Part shown: positions 11,061-22,120 of the stretch, piece after piece | How the letters are laid out: each line of letters starts with the position of its first letter | Numbering within the stretch: position 1 is the stretch's first letter | Assembly (NCBI GenBank): GCA_033807695.1 | Contig: CM066307.1 | Span: 4,154,001 to 4,218,000, forward strand | Reading direction: 5' to 3' | From: Daedaleopsis sinensis | Lineage: Eukaryota; Basidiomycota; Agaricomycetes; Polyporales; Polyporaceae | Length of the DNA stretch: 64,000 nt | Notes under the pieces: model-generated | Database searches by the model: none | What the model was told of the DNA's origin: nothing | What the model saw: the letters and a program-made list of their open reading frames with translations, nothing else | Made by a program: the position numbers and the translations under genes

Positions 11061-11720
11061 TGCATACGCGCTTGGGAGCGTGCGTTCGGGCACATCTGAG
11101 CTTCCGGCGCGCCAGCGCGCTCTTTGTTTGCGCACAAAGGGTGCATGGGGCGCGCAAGAACGCCCCGCCCGCCCACTCTTTGAGTCCTTATGCGTGCAGC
11201 ATGGTGCGGGAGCGCTGTTCATACGCGCTGCTTCATTCGCACCAGGGCGCTCCCATGTATCCTGGAGCTCGTACGTGTGCAGAGTTGTGCGCAAACTGCT
11301 ATCGCGCGTACGTTGTCGTCGACGCAGCGTTGTGCATAAGCACACGCGCGTGCATTCGCGTCGTGTGTATAAGTTACTGCGATGCGCAGCCGATGCTCCC
11401 AGTGTGCCGGCTAATGCTCGCGGCGCACTCCGGGGAATGCGCTCACGGTGCACATTCAACAGAGGAGTGCGCTCACTGACCGAAGTTCACACAGACGCAT
11501 GAGGCGCTGAAGTCAAAGGTGAGTAGCCTCATGTTTGCTGGAGCTGGTTCACACAGGACGCTTAGGTGCACCATGAGCACTGTGTGCCCTCAAGCAATTA
11601 GCTGTGCACAATGTGTCTCCTGTGTGCAACAGTGCGCACGATTGCGCACCCTTGCGCCTACTTGTGCACCTGTGTGCGCACAATTGGGCGATATGTTACA
11701 TGTCTGGCGGCTTGACACGT
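11061..11720. repeat. Low-complexity (TGTGCGCA)-rich DNA
   Basis: The stretch behind the 200-bp repeats is full of alternating TGTGCGC, GCGCAC and GTGCAC words but has no fixed period. Open frames here are chance products of low stop-codon content. It grades into ordinary DNA near 11700. Confidence 0.5.
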
Positions 11721-12264
11721 AACGTGTCCTGAAAAATATCACGGTGACGGATCCTTGAGCATATCCCTTGTGGAGATATTAATGTGATATGTTTGTTATA
11801 TGTTAAATGTACAAGGACGTGAAATGATCAAAGATTTCTTGTTCATGTCCTGCGCCGTGCCACGGCGCCTGTCACTCTGACGTTTTGTCTCGAGAACCGA
11901 GCAAACATATCCTTGAGCGTGATAGCGACTGAATAGAATGCATATCTTCTCAGTGTCCCGCCTATAGATAGGCTCAAACTCCATTGACTTGATGTTATAA
12001 ACTATATTTCCACGAGAACAAAGGTTGTCATGAAGCCTTGGTGATAGTATGTCCTTCGTGCGTCATTGAACGTGTTTGATTACATTTCACGCAGATATCT
12101 CAGCCTGGGACGCTTGAGGATATCTATGCAACTGACACAGGACATACATTGTCGCCATAGTTTACATTTCAGTCCCATTGAAATTGGCGTGACATGTCCG
12201 GGCTAGGTAAGATAGCTCGCGCATTTCCCAGGGATGTCAGGGGTCCCTAAATCCGGGTATGCAC
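11721..12264. other. AT-richer unique intergenic DNA
   Basis: About 540 bp clearly less GC-rich than its surroundings. It contains several related words around ATCCTTGAGC and CGCTTGAGGATATC (near 11750, 11910 and 12108), partly inverted, which could be remains of a small inverted-repeat element. No gene seen. Confidence 0.35.
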
Positions 12265-15200
12265 GCTGTGTACTCCCATCTCTGCCTGGGCCTCTTCTTC
12301 CTCGCGATTGCCATCGCTTCGTGCTTGGCTCTCTCGCTCGAGGCTCGGAAACGGCTCAATCACAATCTGGCGACGAAGTTGCGTCTCCTAGAGTTGGACA
12401 CCCGCTCGGCTGCACTGGTCGTTGAGTGCGGGTAGCTTCAAGATCCTCCCCGCTTCAACCTATGCCTCCGCGTCTGACAACCCCAAGTCGCTGACTCGTA
12501 CTCTTGTCTTGCGACATATAATGCCCGTCGCGGGTCTCGATATGGCGACCTCATTGTGAATAGACAATAAGTGAGCTGCATTCATATGGGCCGCCACTCT
12601 TTCCCTGCTCGCCACGCCCCGCATCCTTCGCTCTCTTCGATTGGTGTAGGACCGGGGATGCGTGCATGCGTGCTCTGTGCTTCTTCTTGCGCGCTGGGAT
12701 GCACTACGTCTGTATGTCTATTCCCTTGTGCGGACCTCCGCTCTCACCGGACGTCGTCCCCTGTTGGCTTGATCGAGAGATCTGCTGTCTGACAGTTCTG
12801 TTCGTTCCACAGTAGTCGATTCGGGGCCATATAGGAGCCCACATACGCATCAACACCCGCCGCCCGTGCCATGCCCTCAATCGTGCACGCTCGCAGAGAC
12901 AAGAGGACACGTCATACGAGCCTGTACGTGAGCCTTCCAGGCGTTTACGTCAGTTATCAGACGGCGGGCGGCAGCCTGCGCGGATATTCGTGGCGGGTAT
13001 GGCGCAGCACGCCGCACCGTGACAGCTTATCGTCGAGGACTATGGCCTTCCGGGCATGAACCAAGGGCGCGAGTGAAATTTTGGATGCCTGCGATGCCAC
13101 ACCCGATACTTGCACGTCCGCATCCAACGCGCACTTTACGCGTCACAGCTCGCACTCGATCGCAGCGATCTCCGCTCTAGAGAAAGAGGTGATCGGTCCG
13201 CGCGGTTGGACTGCTCGTTCTGAGCGCACCTGCACCTCCGTCTTCGGATCAGTCCACTCGTAGAGCTTCCAAGCTCTAGCTCAGTAGTCGAGAATCGACG
13301 TGCGCCCGAAGCAGGTAAGATCTCCCCGACTTGTCTATGCAGAAGAGGACGGCTCACTGTGATGTGTTACAGCTCCGTGGTCTTGTCGCCCGGACCCAGG
13401 CGGAAGTAACCGTCGCCCGCGCGGTGTACGATGCTCTAATCGGCGCCGCTAGCCCTCCCTGCACACTCTCTGACTGCGCGGATTCAGGTAGATACTCAAA
13501 TCCTCTCTTCGATCTCCGAAGATTCCAAGCGGTGCCGCCCGCTTTGAAGATATCTCCGGTGTTTAGTAGCAGCTTCGGTCTACTCGTAGCAGCACACCGT
13601 CAAGTAGGGGTCTCGCGTGTACAGTCGAGGTTCTTTCCCACTCTTATCTCATGGGATGCGACGACGTCTCACCAAGTCACTCTAGGACGGCTGAGAACGT
13701 GTTCGTGCACACACCGTACATACATCTAAACTCGACTCGAACGTGAATAGATTTGTAAACTACCCCGCGTGGACGCGTCGCCAGTCGCAATCCACCTTCG
13801 ATGCCCATCAGTTTCGGCGCGCGATATCGGCCCTGGCGCGCTCGTGCGTGCCCTACCTACGGGTAGCAATCTCTCACGGCTCCTTCGACGACATGTGCGA
13901 CGTGGATAACAGCATGTGGAGGACGTCGAGTCGGGAGAGTCAACAGTGGAGAAGGACGCGGAACGGAGCCGTATGTGGTCGAGAATCGGGAGCAGAGCAC
14001 GGCTCACGTGGTATCCACCATGCTGTCAAGACCCTCAAAGCTCGCGCTCAGCGGTTGAGACTCGAAGTCGCCGTGATCGGCCCCCACAGTCTTCCCTGCC
14101 GCATCCTGTTGATCGCCTGCGCCTATACCTCTCAGTCAAAACTTGCACCTCGCCAGGTCATGGGTGCAAAGCCATCACGCTCGCGAAGATGAGCACACGA
14201 ATCTACGCTTTTCGGACGTGGTCATCAAACGCGGCCTGTTCAATGCACAGAGCCCAGTCCGTATGAACTGCCATTCGCGAACCGGGGATCGTCAACGCAT
14301 GCGGCGTGAAGCTTTGAAGAGCGGACGTCCGCCGCGGTCAACGCTGATGTGCTTCCACCTCCAGCTACCAGCTGGTAGCCTCTCCCGCGTGTACGCGCAG
14401 GAGCGCAGACCAAGGCCGTGCCCGGGACCTGTCGCCATAGGACCAAGTAGCACCTCTTGCCGCAGCTGGGAGCACCATAGGCCGGTCCCGCCATCCAAGT
14501 TGAGTGCTCCTGTGCTCTGACTGGTGGGTTGCATATACTGCGGCCACCGTCTCGCTACTCGAATACTGCGATCACGGTCATGCGTCCGACCTGAGCTGTG
14601 TCCGTTCTACAGACAGTGCTTTCGCTATCCTGTACGACACATCGGGAGTGCAGAAATGAGCCTCGGTATGTACGGGGTCCCGTGCGCGCTGCACAAAGTT
14701 GACGAACGTTCACACAGCTGACTACCACGGTCTACGAGCAGACAACACGGTTCCGCAGGGTACCGCCTGCTCACAGGTCAATCCAGGTCCGTCGTCAGTT
14801 TCCTCGAGTGTTCAATGTACTGACTGCACGTTCGAGTAGCTCGTCAGCACGCATATTGCTCGGACCGGTCAGATGAGCTTCCTATCAATTTCATTTCGTA
14901 CCTGGGCCTAGCTAGCAGACCTCCGTATCACCGGTACTGCGGCCCCGGTCTCCCCTCGCGAGCTGGAGCAATCATGCGTGTATGCAGGAACTCAGGGCTA
15001 CTGACTCATCGCTCGCATAATACCCGCCTGGCCACCTGTCTGTGGTGCGAGATCGACGAGACCTCGACAGTCGAATATCCCCGTGTTCAGCCGTCTAGTA
15101 GGTGCGTGTGTCGGCGATACTTACCCCTCGCATTGGAGCACGCGACGTGTGTGGTTGCGTTCGCAAACGCCAGAACGTGTGGTGTGGTACGTCTGTGATG

Positions 15201-15966
15201 CGCACAACCTCCGCTTTCGAGGACGGAGGAGAACAGGAGCGAGACATGCGTGGGCTCGGAACTGTCATTTCTCGCACGCTGGCTCTCTCATTCCGGCGCG
15301 CTAGTCAAGCATCCTTCCTCGGTCTGGATTCTAGCGGACGAAGGACTGCGCTGCGGTGTGGTCAGCTGATGGACGGGTGACAGTCAGCGGGTCAGCAGGT
15401 CAGTCGGTTGTCATCACACTCTTCGCGTTCTCGAGTTACGACTCAGCCGACTCAATGCTTCTCTACAGGGATACTACACTTGCCGCATGCCATATTACCG
15501 TACCGTCAATGTACAGACAGCTCTCGTACTTGCAGAGCATGAACACTGTTCAGCTACAATCTAAACCTCTCGCTAGCCTATCTGCGGTGTGCTAGATGTT
15601 TTCCGTACGCCAGACAGCGCCTGCGATCGAGCATGAACAGTGATTGGCAATGGCGTGCGCTTTGACGCTCCTGTTCTGGCCCATGGGACGGCGGTGCACC
15701 GCTCTGAAGAAGCACATCCTGTTCCAATGACAGCTACTGAGGTCCTCTGTACCCGGTTCCCGCCAGTGCTGTAGCGCGATTGGTCGCACGCCGCGTGCGA
15801 GGGAGATAAGGGAGAATGAGGGCAGTGTGCTGACAGGCAGTGCTGATATCACCGCCTCGTCACTGCATGGTGGTTCGACGAAGGCATGTTGCGTGCGTAA
15901 TAATAGGAGAGGGTTCTCAGGTGCGACACGAGGTATGGAAGGGGCTGCGCCGGCCCTTGGATGTGA

Positions 15967-15976
15967 GGTATTTCAA
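15967..15976 (+). promoter_or_regulatory. TATA-like element of F-box copy A
   Basis: GTATTTCAAC lies 142 bp before the ATG at 16109. The equivalent words GTATTTAAGC (27231) and GTATTTAGAC (41519) lie 141 and 138 bp before the other two copies, inside a strongly conserved upstream block. Conserved distance suggests the core promoter; the version here is the weakest TATA match. Confidence 0.35.
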
Positions 15977-16691
15977 CCGTTCCCGTGGGGCTGCGTCCGT
16001 CCCAGCAGTGTCTCATCCGGTTTCTTTGGTACGTCTGTCCGAACGACGATCTCCCCGAGACGAGTCCAATGATGTTCGCGTCTTATACAGCGAGGCGTCA
16101 CATCCACGATGGCCGAGTCAAACCCCCTGGTCGAACATGCTCTGTCCGCCCCATCAGATTCAAGTTGGGAGGTGAGCGGAAACAATTTATGGAAGTGGTT
16201 TGGGACTATCTGAAATCGTGTGTGCAGCAGCGTCGAACTATTCCCCCGGAAGTCACCGACTTTATTATCGCGTGTGTGGGGTTTTGGGACAATGACGGCG
16301 ACCGTCGCCCCACATTACTCGCCTGCGCACTTGTGTGTTCATCCTGGCTGCCAGCTAGCAGGCGACAACTCTTCCGAAGAGTGGAATTTGGCCCAGCAAA
16401 TGTGTCACTGGAACGTTTCTTTCAGATGGACCTCTATTCCCAATTCATGCGAGACCATCTATCCTATACATCTGAGGTCTGGTTCCACATGTCGAGGATG
16501 ATTACTAGAAGCGATCGATCCTACATATATCGCCTTGTCGGCAACATCCCAAGTCTAGAGACGCTCATTTTCATGGACCTCGACTGGCGCAACCCGCCAT
16601 GGCACCCCAACACCTTCAGGAAATTCTCAGGATTTCCCGTGCTCCACACCCTCAATCTCCGAAGATGCATTTTCCCGTCCTTCAATACACT

Positions 16692-16699
16692 ACGTTACA
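16692..16699 (+). repeat. 8-bp target-site duplication, left copy
   Basis: ACGTTACA directly before the insertion; the same eight bases follow it at 17866-17873. The uninterrupted paralog at 27372 has a single ACGTTACA at this point, and the one at 41657 has ACGTCACA. Confidence 0.9.
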
Positions 16700-17865
16700 C
16701 AAGAGGGGTGCACAAATCGACTTCAGTACCCGGGGTAGGCCAAGTGCGTTAAGGACATTTCGCTGGACCCCCCTCCCCCCCCCTTCGTGGGAAACTACCA
16801 TATATAGACGATTTGTCATATGTTTTCTGAGAAAGTCCGTTATAGATTTCGGCGCTGTTCCTCAAAACATGAGGGAGCGCAAAAGTTTGACATTAAAATC
16901 ACTAGTACTCGTCTTGCTTGAGCTTCCGCATGCGCGCGGATACTTCCATATACCGAGCTCGAGTGTATTGTTCCCTAACATCTCTGTGAGCAAGCGGCAT
17001 GCCAATAGCAATCAGCTATCGAACTTGTCCACGGCGGGTAGTAAGTGGTCGAGTGACTGTATCATGGAGGGTAGTACTGTCTTAAAGTTGACGCTACGTT
17101 GACTCTCCAGTGGGTATTGATCCAAGTGACTCGTGTACAGCAGTGCGGGGTGGAAAATCGGTCTCCTCTGAGGAGTCACGATATCGAGACAATCATCGTT
17201 GTCATACTAATATTCACTGTATTGCCTAGCGGCCTACTTCAGGCTTCTAGCATAGCCCAGCTCTCATTACATCTGGACCACAGTTATGAGAGTCTAGCAT
17301 AGTGACGCAGAGAAGTACATGCATTCACTGGAGTCTGAGCCGCGCTGCTGCATCGAGCGCTTGTGCACCTTCCGCATAAGGTAACAGCTTACGTACTCTT
17401 TCTGCTATCCGAGTCATTACCTCGCACAGTTGTCGCACAGGTATAACTGGCGGTGATTAACCTGTTGAAACATATAGTTGAGACGAAACGACCGAAGACC
17501 CGTCCGCCCATATGGACATAAAACTTCGTGTAGCCGCCCGTTAGTTACCTGTTATGGTAGTTTTCCCTCCCTGATTACTTTACTTAAATACTCGAGATTT
17601 TGTCTGTATTCCTCACGCGTTTGCATGGCACAAACACCCTCGTCCTCCCTCCCCTGCTCGTGACTGCCCTCTCGCCCACTTGCTCCAACATAACCAACTC
17701 TAGAACATGAATAGAGCTGCTAATCAGCGAAGAGGCATCTGGTATACCCATTGGGCTAGTGTAGAAGGTGTTTGAAGAGGACCTCCGCGAAGTGAATTAA
17801 GGACCCCGTGGACCCCCCTCCCCCCCTAAGCGCTGGTCTCGGCATCTGCCGGTGCCCCCCTCTTG
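16700..17865. mobile_element. Non-autonomous hAT-like element, 1,166 bp
   Basis: The ends are imperfect terminal inverted repeats: the left begins CAAGAGGGGTGCAC and the reverse complement of the right end begins CAAGAGGGGGGCAC, 13 of 14 matching. The 8-bp duplication at the target is typical of hAT elements, though other 8-bp superfamilies such as P or Merlin cannot be excluded. Inside the ends, two C-rich motifs (TTAAGGAC followed by TGGACCCCCCTCCCCCC) at 16749-16783 and 17797-17826 lie in direct, not inverted, orientation. The interior is AT-richer, without a recognisable transposase, so it would need enzyme from elsewhere. It lies in exon 2 of F-box copy A. Confidence 0.85.
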
Positions 17866-17873
17866 ACGTTACA
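17866..17873 (+). repeat. 8-bp target-site duplication, right copy
   Basis: ACGTTACA directly after the element, matching 16692-16699. Confidence 0.9.
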
Positions 17874-20003
17874 TGCTCTCAGCTGTGCCTCGGCTAGCGA
17901 CATTGACACTACGGAGCGTGGATTGGCCGCAGCCAAAGCGCCTCAATCTACCGTACAGAGCCGTTCCTCGGCGCCGACCTGCACTTGCTTCCCTCGACGT
18001 TGACTTCTTGGTACCTCAAATGGAGGCCGAACTTCTTCAATGGCTGTGTACTACATCAACTATCCACTCAATCAAGTGCATCACCCTTGGTCGTGTGTTA
18101 CATGGGGGGGACGACCACGACAATTTCTTGCGTATGTCTGCACGATCTGTCAGGGAACTACGCTGCTGGGCTCCAGGTACGACTAGACCGTCACATCCGT
18201 CCGATTTCGAATGGCTAAATTACAGGAATATGATTCATTGTTTCTGCTTGACAGACATCAGAAATCTTGCCCAACATATACCTCACATGATCAATCTGGA
18301 GAAACTCGGTGTAACAAACATCTCTTACAGCTTGGGGCATAGATTTGGGATGTTGTGCAGGAATCTGGCACACGCTCTGCAACATTTCGCTGGGCAACAT
18401 TTTCGGGAGATACAGCTGGAGTACATCACTGGTGTCAACCTCACCGGGTGGACCGAGGAGTTGTCCGGCCTAGATGGAGGGATTGCATCAGACGACGAAG
18501 ACGAGGGGAATCCTGGCGCCGGTTTCAAGTCTCTCGAGCAGATCCTGACACGAGAGAACATGGCAGAGTTGGCGGTCGTGTTCGACGTGAACTGGCCTAC
18601 AACAAGAGAAGAGGCAGACCATTTTCAACTCGCGCTGCAAAGCAAGCTTCCCGAGCTATACAAGCATTGCGTTTTTAAGTATAGCCCTCTGGCCTTTGAT
18701 TGATTCATGTATGTCTCCATCTGCATGCATGTTGGACCTGAGACTAATTGTGATAAAATCGCAGTACTCGACTCGGACGCCTCAATCAGCGGTACATCAC
18801 CCGTACGTCTCTACCTCCTCCCGGCTGTCATACTGAGATATTTATAGTCTATATCTTGTATCGGCGCTCTAGTCGTGTCGTTCTGTCGCGACCCCCCGGA
18901 GAGCCACAAAACCGATCGAAGTTGGTGGCACTGTGCCAATGCGAGATGAGAGAATCGGACTGAAGCTTCAGAGATTGGTATCGACGGTGGAGTCACTACA
19001 TGTACTTCTTGTCATTCCACAGGTTATGCATGGGCTGTACTTAATGCCTCAGGCCTCAGATCTCAGCTACTACTGCCCTCCAGTCTCCTCCGAATCCACA
19101 ATGGCCGGGGACCGTGACCGTTACGCTCGGCTCGTCCGCGTGCGCCTACGGTAGGCGCCGTAAAGTCGCGGGCAGGCGGTGACTTCTGCGACTGTTGTTG
19201 CCTTCGACGGCCGCCCTCCGCGTCCACCTCTAGACTGTCCTGGCCTGGTATTATGCATCTACCACCTGATTTCTACACGCCTCGCTTGTCGTTTGGCCAT
19301 CTGAACCTCTTCGGCTCACGTTCTTCGGCCTCTCTGCGATTGCGTCGCCGGTCCCTCGAGTCGCAGTTGTCTCTCACCGAAGCTCTGCAGACTGCGATTT
19401 GAGAACCTACGACGTGCAAATCGAGCTATCCAGCGTCCAGGGAGGTCAACCCCGTGTCGGACGCCATTCGGGACAAAGTCGTACATGTCGACTTTCCAGC
19501 GACCGCTGCGTAGTAAGGCGGGATGGCGATGGTGCTGGCAGGGCAATGATTCAAGTGAGCACGCCCATATATTCCTGACACCCCGTTTCTTTGTGATTGC
19601 CATCGCTTCATGCCCGGCTCCCTGGTTTGTCGCTCGGAAAGGACTCTGTTGCATCGCGGCGACTTGGCTGCGTTACTAGTGCAGCAATTCGTCTCTGCTG
19701 CACTGGTCATCAAGTACGGACAGCCTCGAACCTTGGAAGATCCACCTTCGACTTCGACGAGCTTCGCATTCCATCATCTCGCATGCTATCTACGCTTTCT
19801 TAGAGGCTGTCGGGCGACGACACGACTCAGCCCACTAATAACTGCACACGCGAGCGGTCTCTCCTCGCTTCAACATGCTACGTAGCTTCAACCGGTGCAT
19901 CCGCATCGGATAGCCACGAGTCTCGGCCCGTTCTTACTCTGTGGGGTACAACCCCCATTCTCGTGCGTGGTTTCGCTTGTCCCTGCCCGCTACGCTCCAC
20001 CCC

Positions 20004-20023
20004 CTCTATAAGACTTTTGGGGG
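20004..20023 (+). promoter_or_regulatory. Conserved TATA-like motif before block C, unit 0
   Basis: CTCTATAAGACTTTTGGGGG. The same motif returns at 44382-44400 with TATAAG intact and at 30055 and 35795 with the TATA changed. It sits about 135 bp before the GGAGCCCCTCGGA anchor of block C, so it may be the old core promoter of the gene from which blocks C and F descend. Confidence 0.3.
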
Positions 20024-20100
20024 CAGGAACGTTCGTTCGCACACCTCTGCCCTCGCAGGCGTCTGCGCTCGCTACAAAGCCTCATTGACCGACATATAGA

Positions 20101-21240
20101 GTGCAGTCAGGCTGACTATTCCATCTGACAGTGTCGTTCACGGAGCCCCTCGGAGTTCACACATGGGCATATGCATATGTGTACACGTCGACATCTCGCC
20201 GGTCGGCTCGCTCCCTGCCAGTAAGCGTGCACCCTTTCTCGCAAAGCCAGCGGGACACGTACCGGACTCTGGATATCGAGCACGCGCGCGCTGAATGGAC
20301 TTCTCTGGAACGAGCGAGTGCAGTGGCAATGTCAGGACGATGCGCACGCCCGCCAGGTGTGTGAACGTTTGTCCGAAGTTCGAGTTCCAGCTCGAGCTCG
20401 ATCTAGATGCACAGCGCTGACTGCAGCCCTGTAGCTCGCATGGACGTATCTGACTCGCACCCTACGTGTCACGGCTCGCACTCGACGCACGATTACGATC
20501 GAGCGACCTCGGTGGCGAGCGGTCCGGGCCTGCAACTGGTGCTGCTCGTTCTGAGCCGTCCTGTATCTCCTTATTCGAATCGATCCTCTTGTGGCGCGTC
20601 CATGAGCAATGGACGTGCGTCCACGACAGGTGAGACGTCTCCTACCCATATGTACAGAAGAAGTCGGCAGACTTACTAAGTTACAGGTTATCATAGTGCT
20701 GTGGAGGGTCGTGTCTCCCGGACGCACGTCCGAGTCGTGCACAGTGTGCGGCTGTTGCCACACGCTCTCATCTCGTCCGCGCCACACTATGTGCGCAGGG
20801 AGCAACTCCTGTCATGGGTGCGTACTGCGTACGGAATACGGACCTCGAGATGCAATGCGGCGTGTGCCAAGGATCGACGGGCCTTCCACCATGCAGGTGA
20901 GATATCTCTCACCCATCCGTGTTCTCGCACCACGAACTGGCAGAAGACGGGGGGCTTGCTATTGTATGCGTCATCAGGCCACTGTGAAGGGACTCGTCGC
21001 CGGGACACGCACCTAGGAGCTGCACGACGTTCGAGCACCGTCAGCCTTTGCGCGTGCATTCTCTGAATGTGCGAATACAGGTAGATTCTCAAAGCGGTGG
21101 TGATCCCGAGCGGCACCTCCTTCGAGGACATCGACGGTAGTCGGTAGCAGCTTCTCCGCGTCATGCATATCTCCTGTGAAGTCCTACTAGATGTCACAGG
21201 TGCGTACTCCATCATCGACCTCGGAGTACGATGCGGAATG
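20101..21240 (+). pseudogene. Block C, decayed intron-containing gene of unknown family (unit 0)
   Basis: Matches 30161-31250, 35901-37080 and 44481-45560. Recurrent exon-like and intron-like signals persist, for example an AG/GTGAG donor followed some 30 bp on by CTGTGCAG, and a segment translating as alternating acidic and hydrophobic residues ('FEFQLELD'). Frames are broken differently in each copy. The same succession of signals appears, more diverged, in block F, so C and F are ancient duplicates. No protein family is recognised. Confidence 0.45.
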
Positions 21241-21399
21241 CGGGATGTGGAGGTCAGTGCGGTGTGCAGACGAGCTGATACGAGGTCTCACCAGGTCTCT
21301 TTAGGACTGCTGCAGACATGCTCGCGCGCATGATACACACATGCTGGTGGCCTACGGATCGACCGTCTATCGACTGGTCTGTTGGCGCCTATAGTCATG

Positions 21400-22120
21400 A
21401 ATACGAGGTTGAACGTTCGTAGGGGAGACGTCTGGCGAGCAGAGGACGACGGATGGGTCGAGCCTGGGACGACGGCGAGGTTTGAGGCGTGCGGCCCCTA
21501 TGACTCTGCGAGAGAGAGAGAGACAGTGAGCGGAGAGTGCCGTTGACGGATGACAGGAAGACACACACCTCGTCGTGCCTAGCTCGCGAGCGAGGGTTGG
21601 TGCAATCGCGCCCGGGCCGCTCGCGCTCGTCGCGCCCATGACAACGACCGACCAGCCGTCCTTGGGAAGTCTTTCCATATCGACGCATACCTCATCGCCA
21701 GATCCAGATGGACATGGCCGACTCGACCGACGATCGCTGCGGCCTTTTCGGGGCTCACGCCGTCGAGGATGTCGAATACGTAGTCCTTCGACACGTTGAA
21801 GACCTGCGCGAGGGAGTCTGATGCGGACCTGAGGGCGATGAGGTCGACGGGCGTGCCGGATGAGGGTGTGGTGTGCCGACGCCGTCAACGTCGACGACAT
21901 GCGGGTGCGGTCCTGAGGTTAACTAGTGCTGCAAGCTCCCGGCGGTGAGGGTGCGGATGTGGACCAGGCCGGACTGAGGCGAGTTCTAGAGTGGGAGAAT
22001 GGAGGTCTATGCGGCAGATGCAGGGGCTTAGCCCGGGTGGCCGCTTGCACGATGTGGATGGCCGAATAGGCCACCTCCCTGAAATCTGGATGAGATGATG
22101 GCGGCGATGTGTAGTAGTTG
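21400..22120 (-). pseudogene. MDR (quinone oxidoreductase/zinc-ADH type) pseudogene, copy 1
   Basis: Read on the minus strand in shifting frames, the segment gives family blocks: 'FREVAYSAIHIVQAAT', then 'KDYVFDILDGVSPEKAAAI', then after a frame change 'RLPKDGWSVVVMGATSASG' and 'LARELGTTR'. The Gly-rich 'GATSASG' is the nucleotide-binding turn of a Rossmann fold in medium-chain dehydrogenases/reductases. Frameshifts between blocks, and no C-terminal third, make it a dead fragment. It is the copy in which the Gly-rich turn is best kept. Confidence 0.65.

Larger units (their letters stand above)
16109..18703 (+). pseudogene. F-box protein gene, copy A, interrupted by hAT-like element
   Basis: Exon 1 is 16109-16171, intron 16172-16227 (56 bp, GTGAGC to GCAG), exon 2 16228-18703 but split by an insertion at 16700-17865. 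Left of it the frame reads a clear F-box, 'IPPEVTDFIIACVGFW' through 'ACALVCSSWLPASRRQLFRR', and the start of the LRR-like region. Right of it the same gene resumes and runs to the stop at 18701-18703. The two halves lie in different frames, and the element plus one target copy is 1,174 bp, so the frame shift is exactly accounted for. No other lesion was seen. As it stands the frame ends inside the insertion at about 16752, giving at most a truncated protein with the F-box only. Confidence 0.85.

Noticed and set aside
10283..11176. 297-codon open frame on the minus strand, Arg/Ala/Thr-rich
   Set aside because: It is the 200-bp repeat read in rotating frames; openness follows from the base composition and it has no splice or start context.
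17873..18703. A separate short gene starting at the ATG at 17873
   Set aside because: It is the right half of F-box copy A; that ATG is an internal Met conserved in copies B and C.
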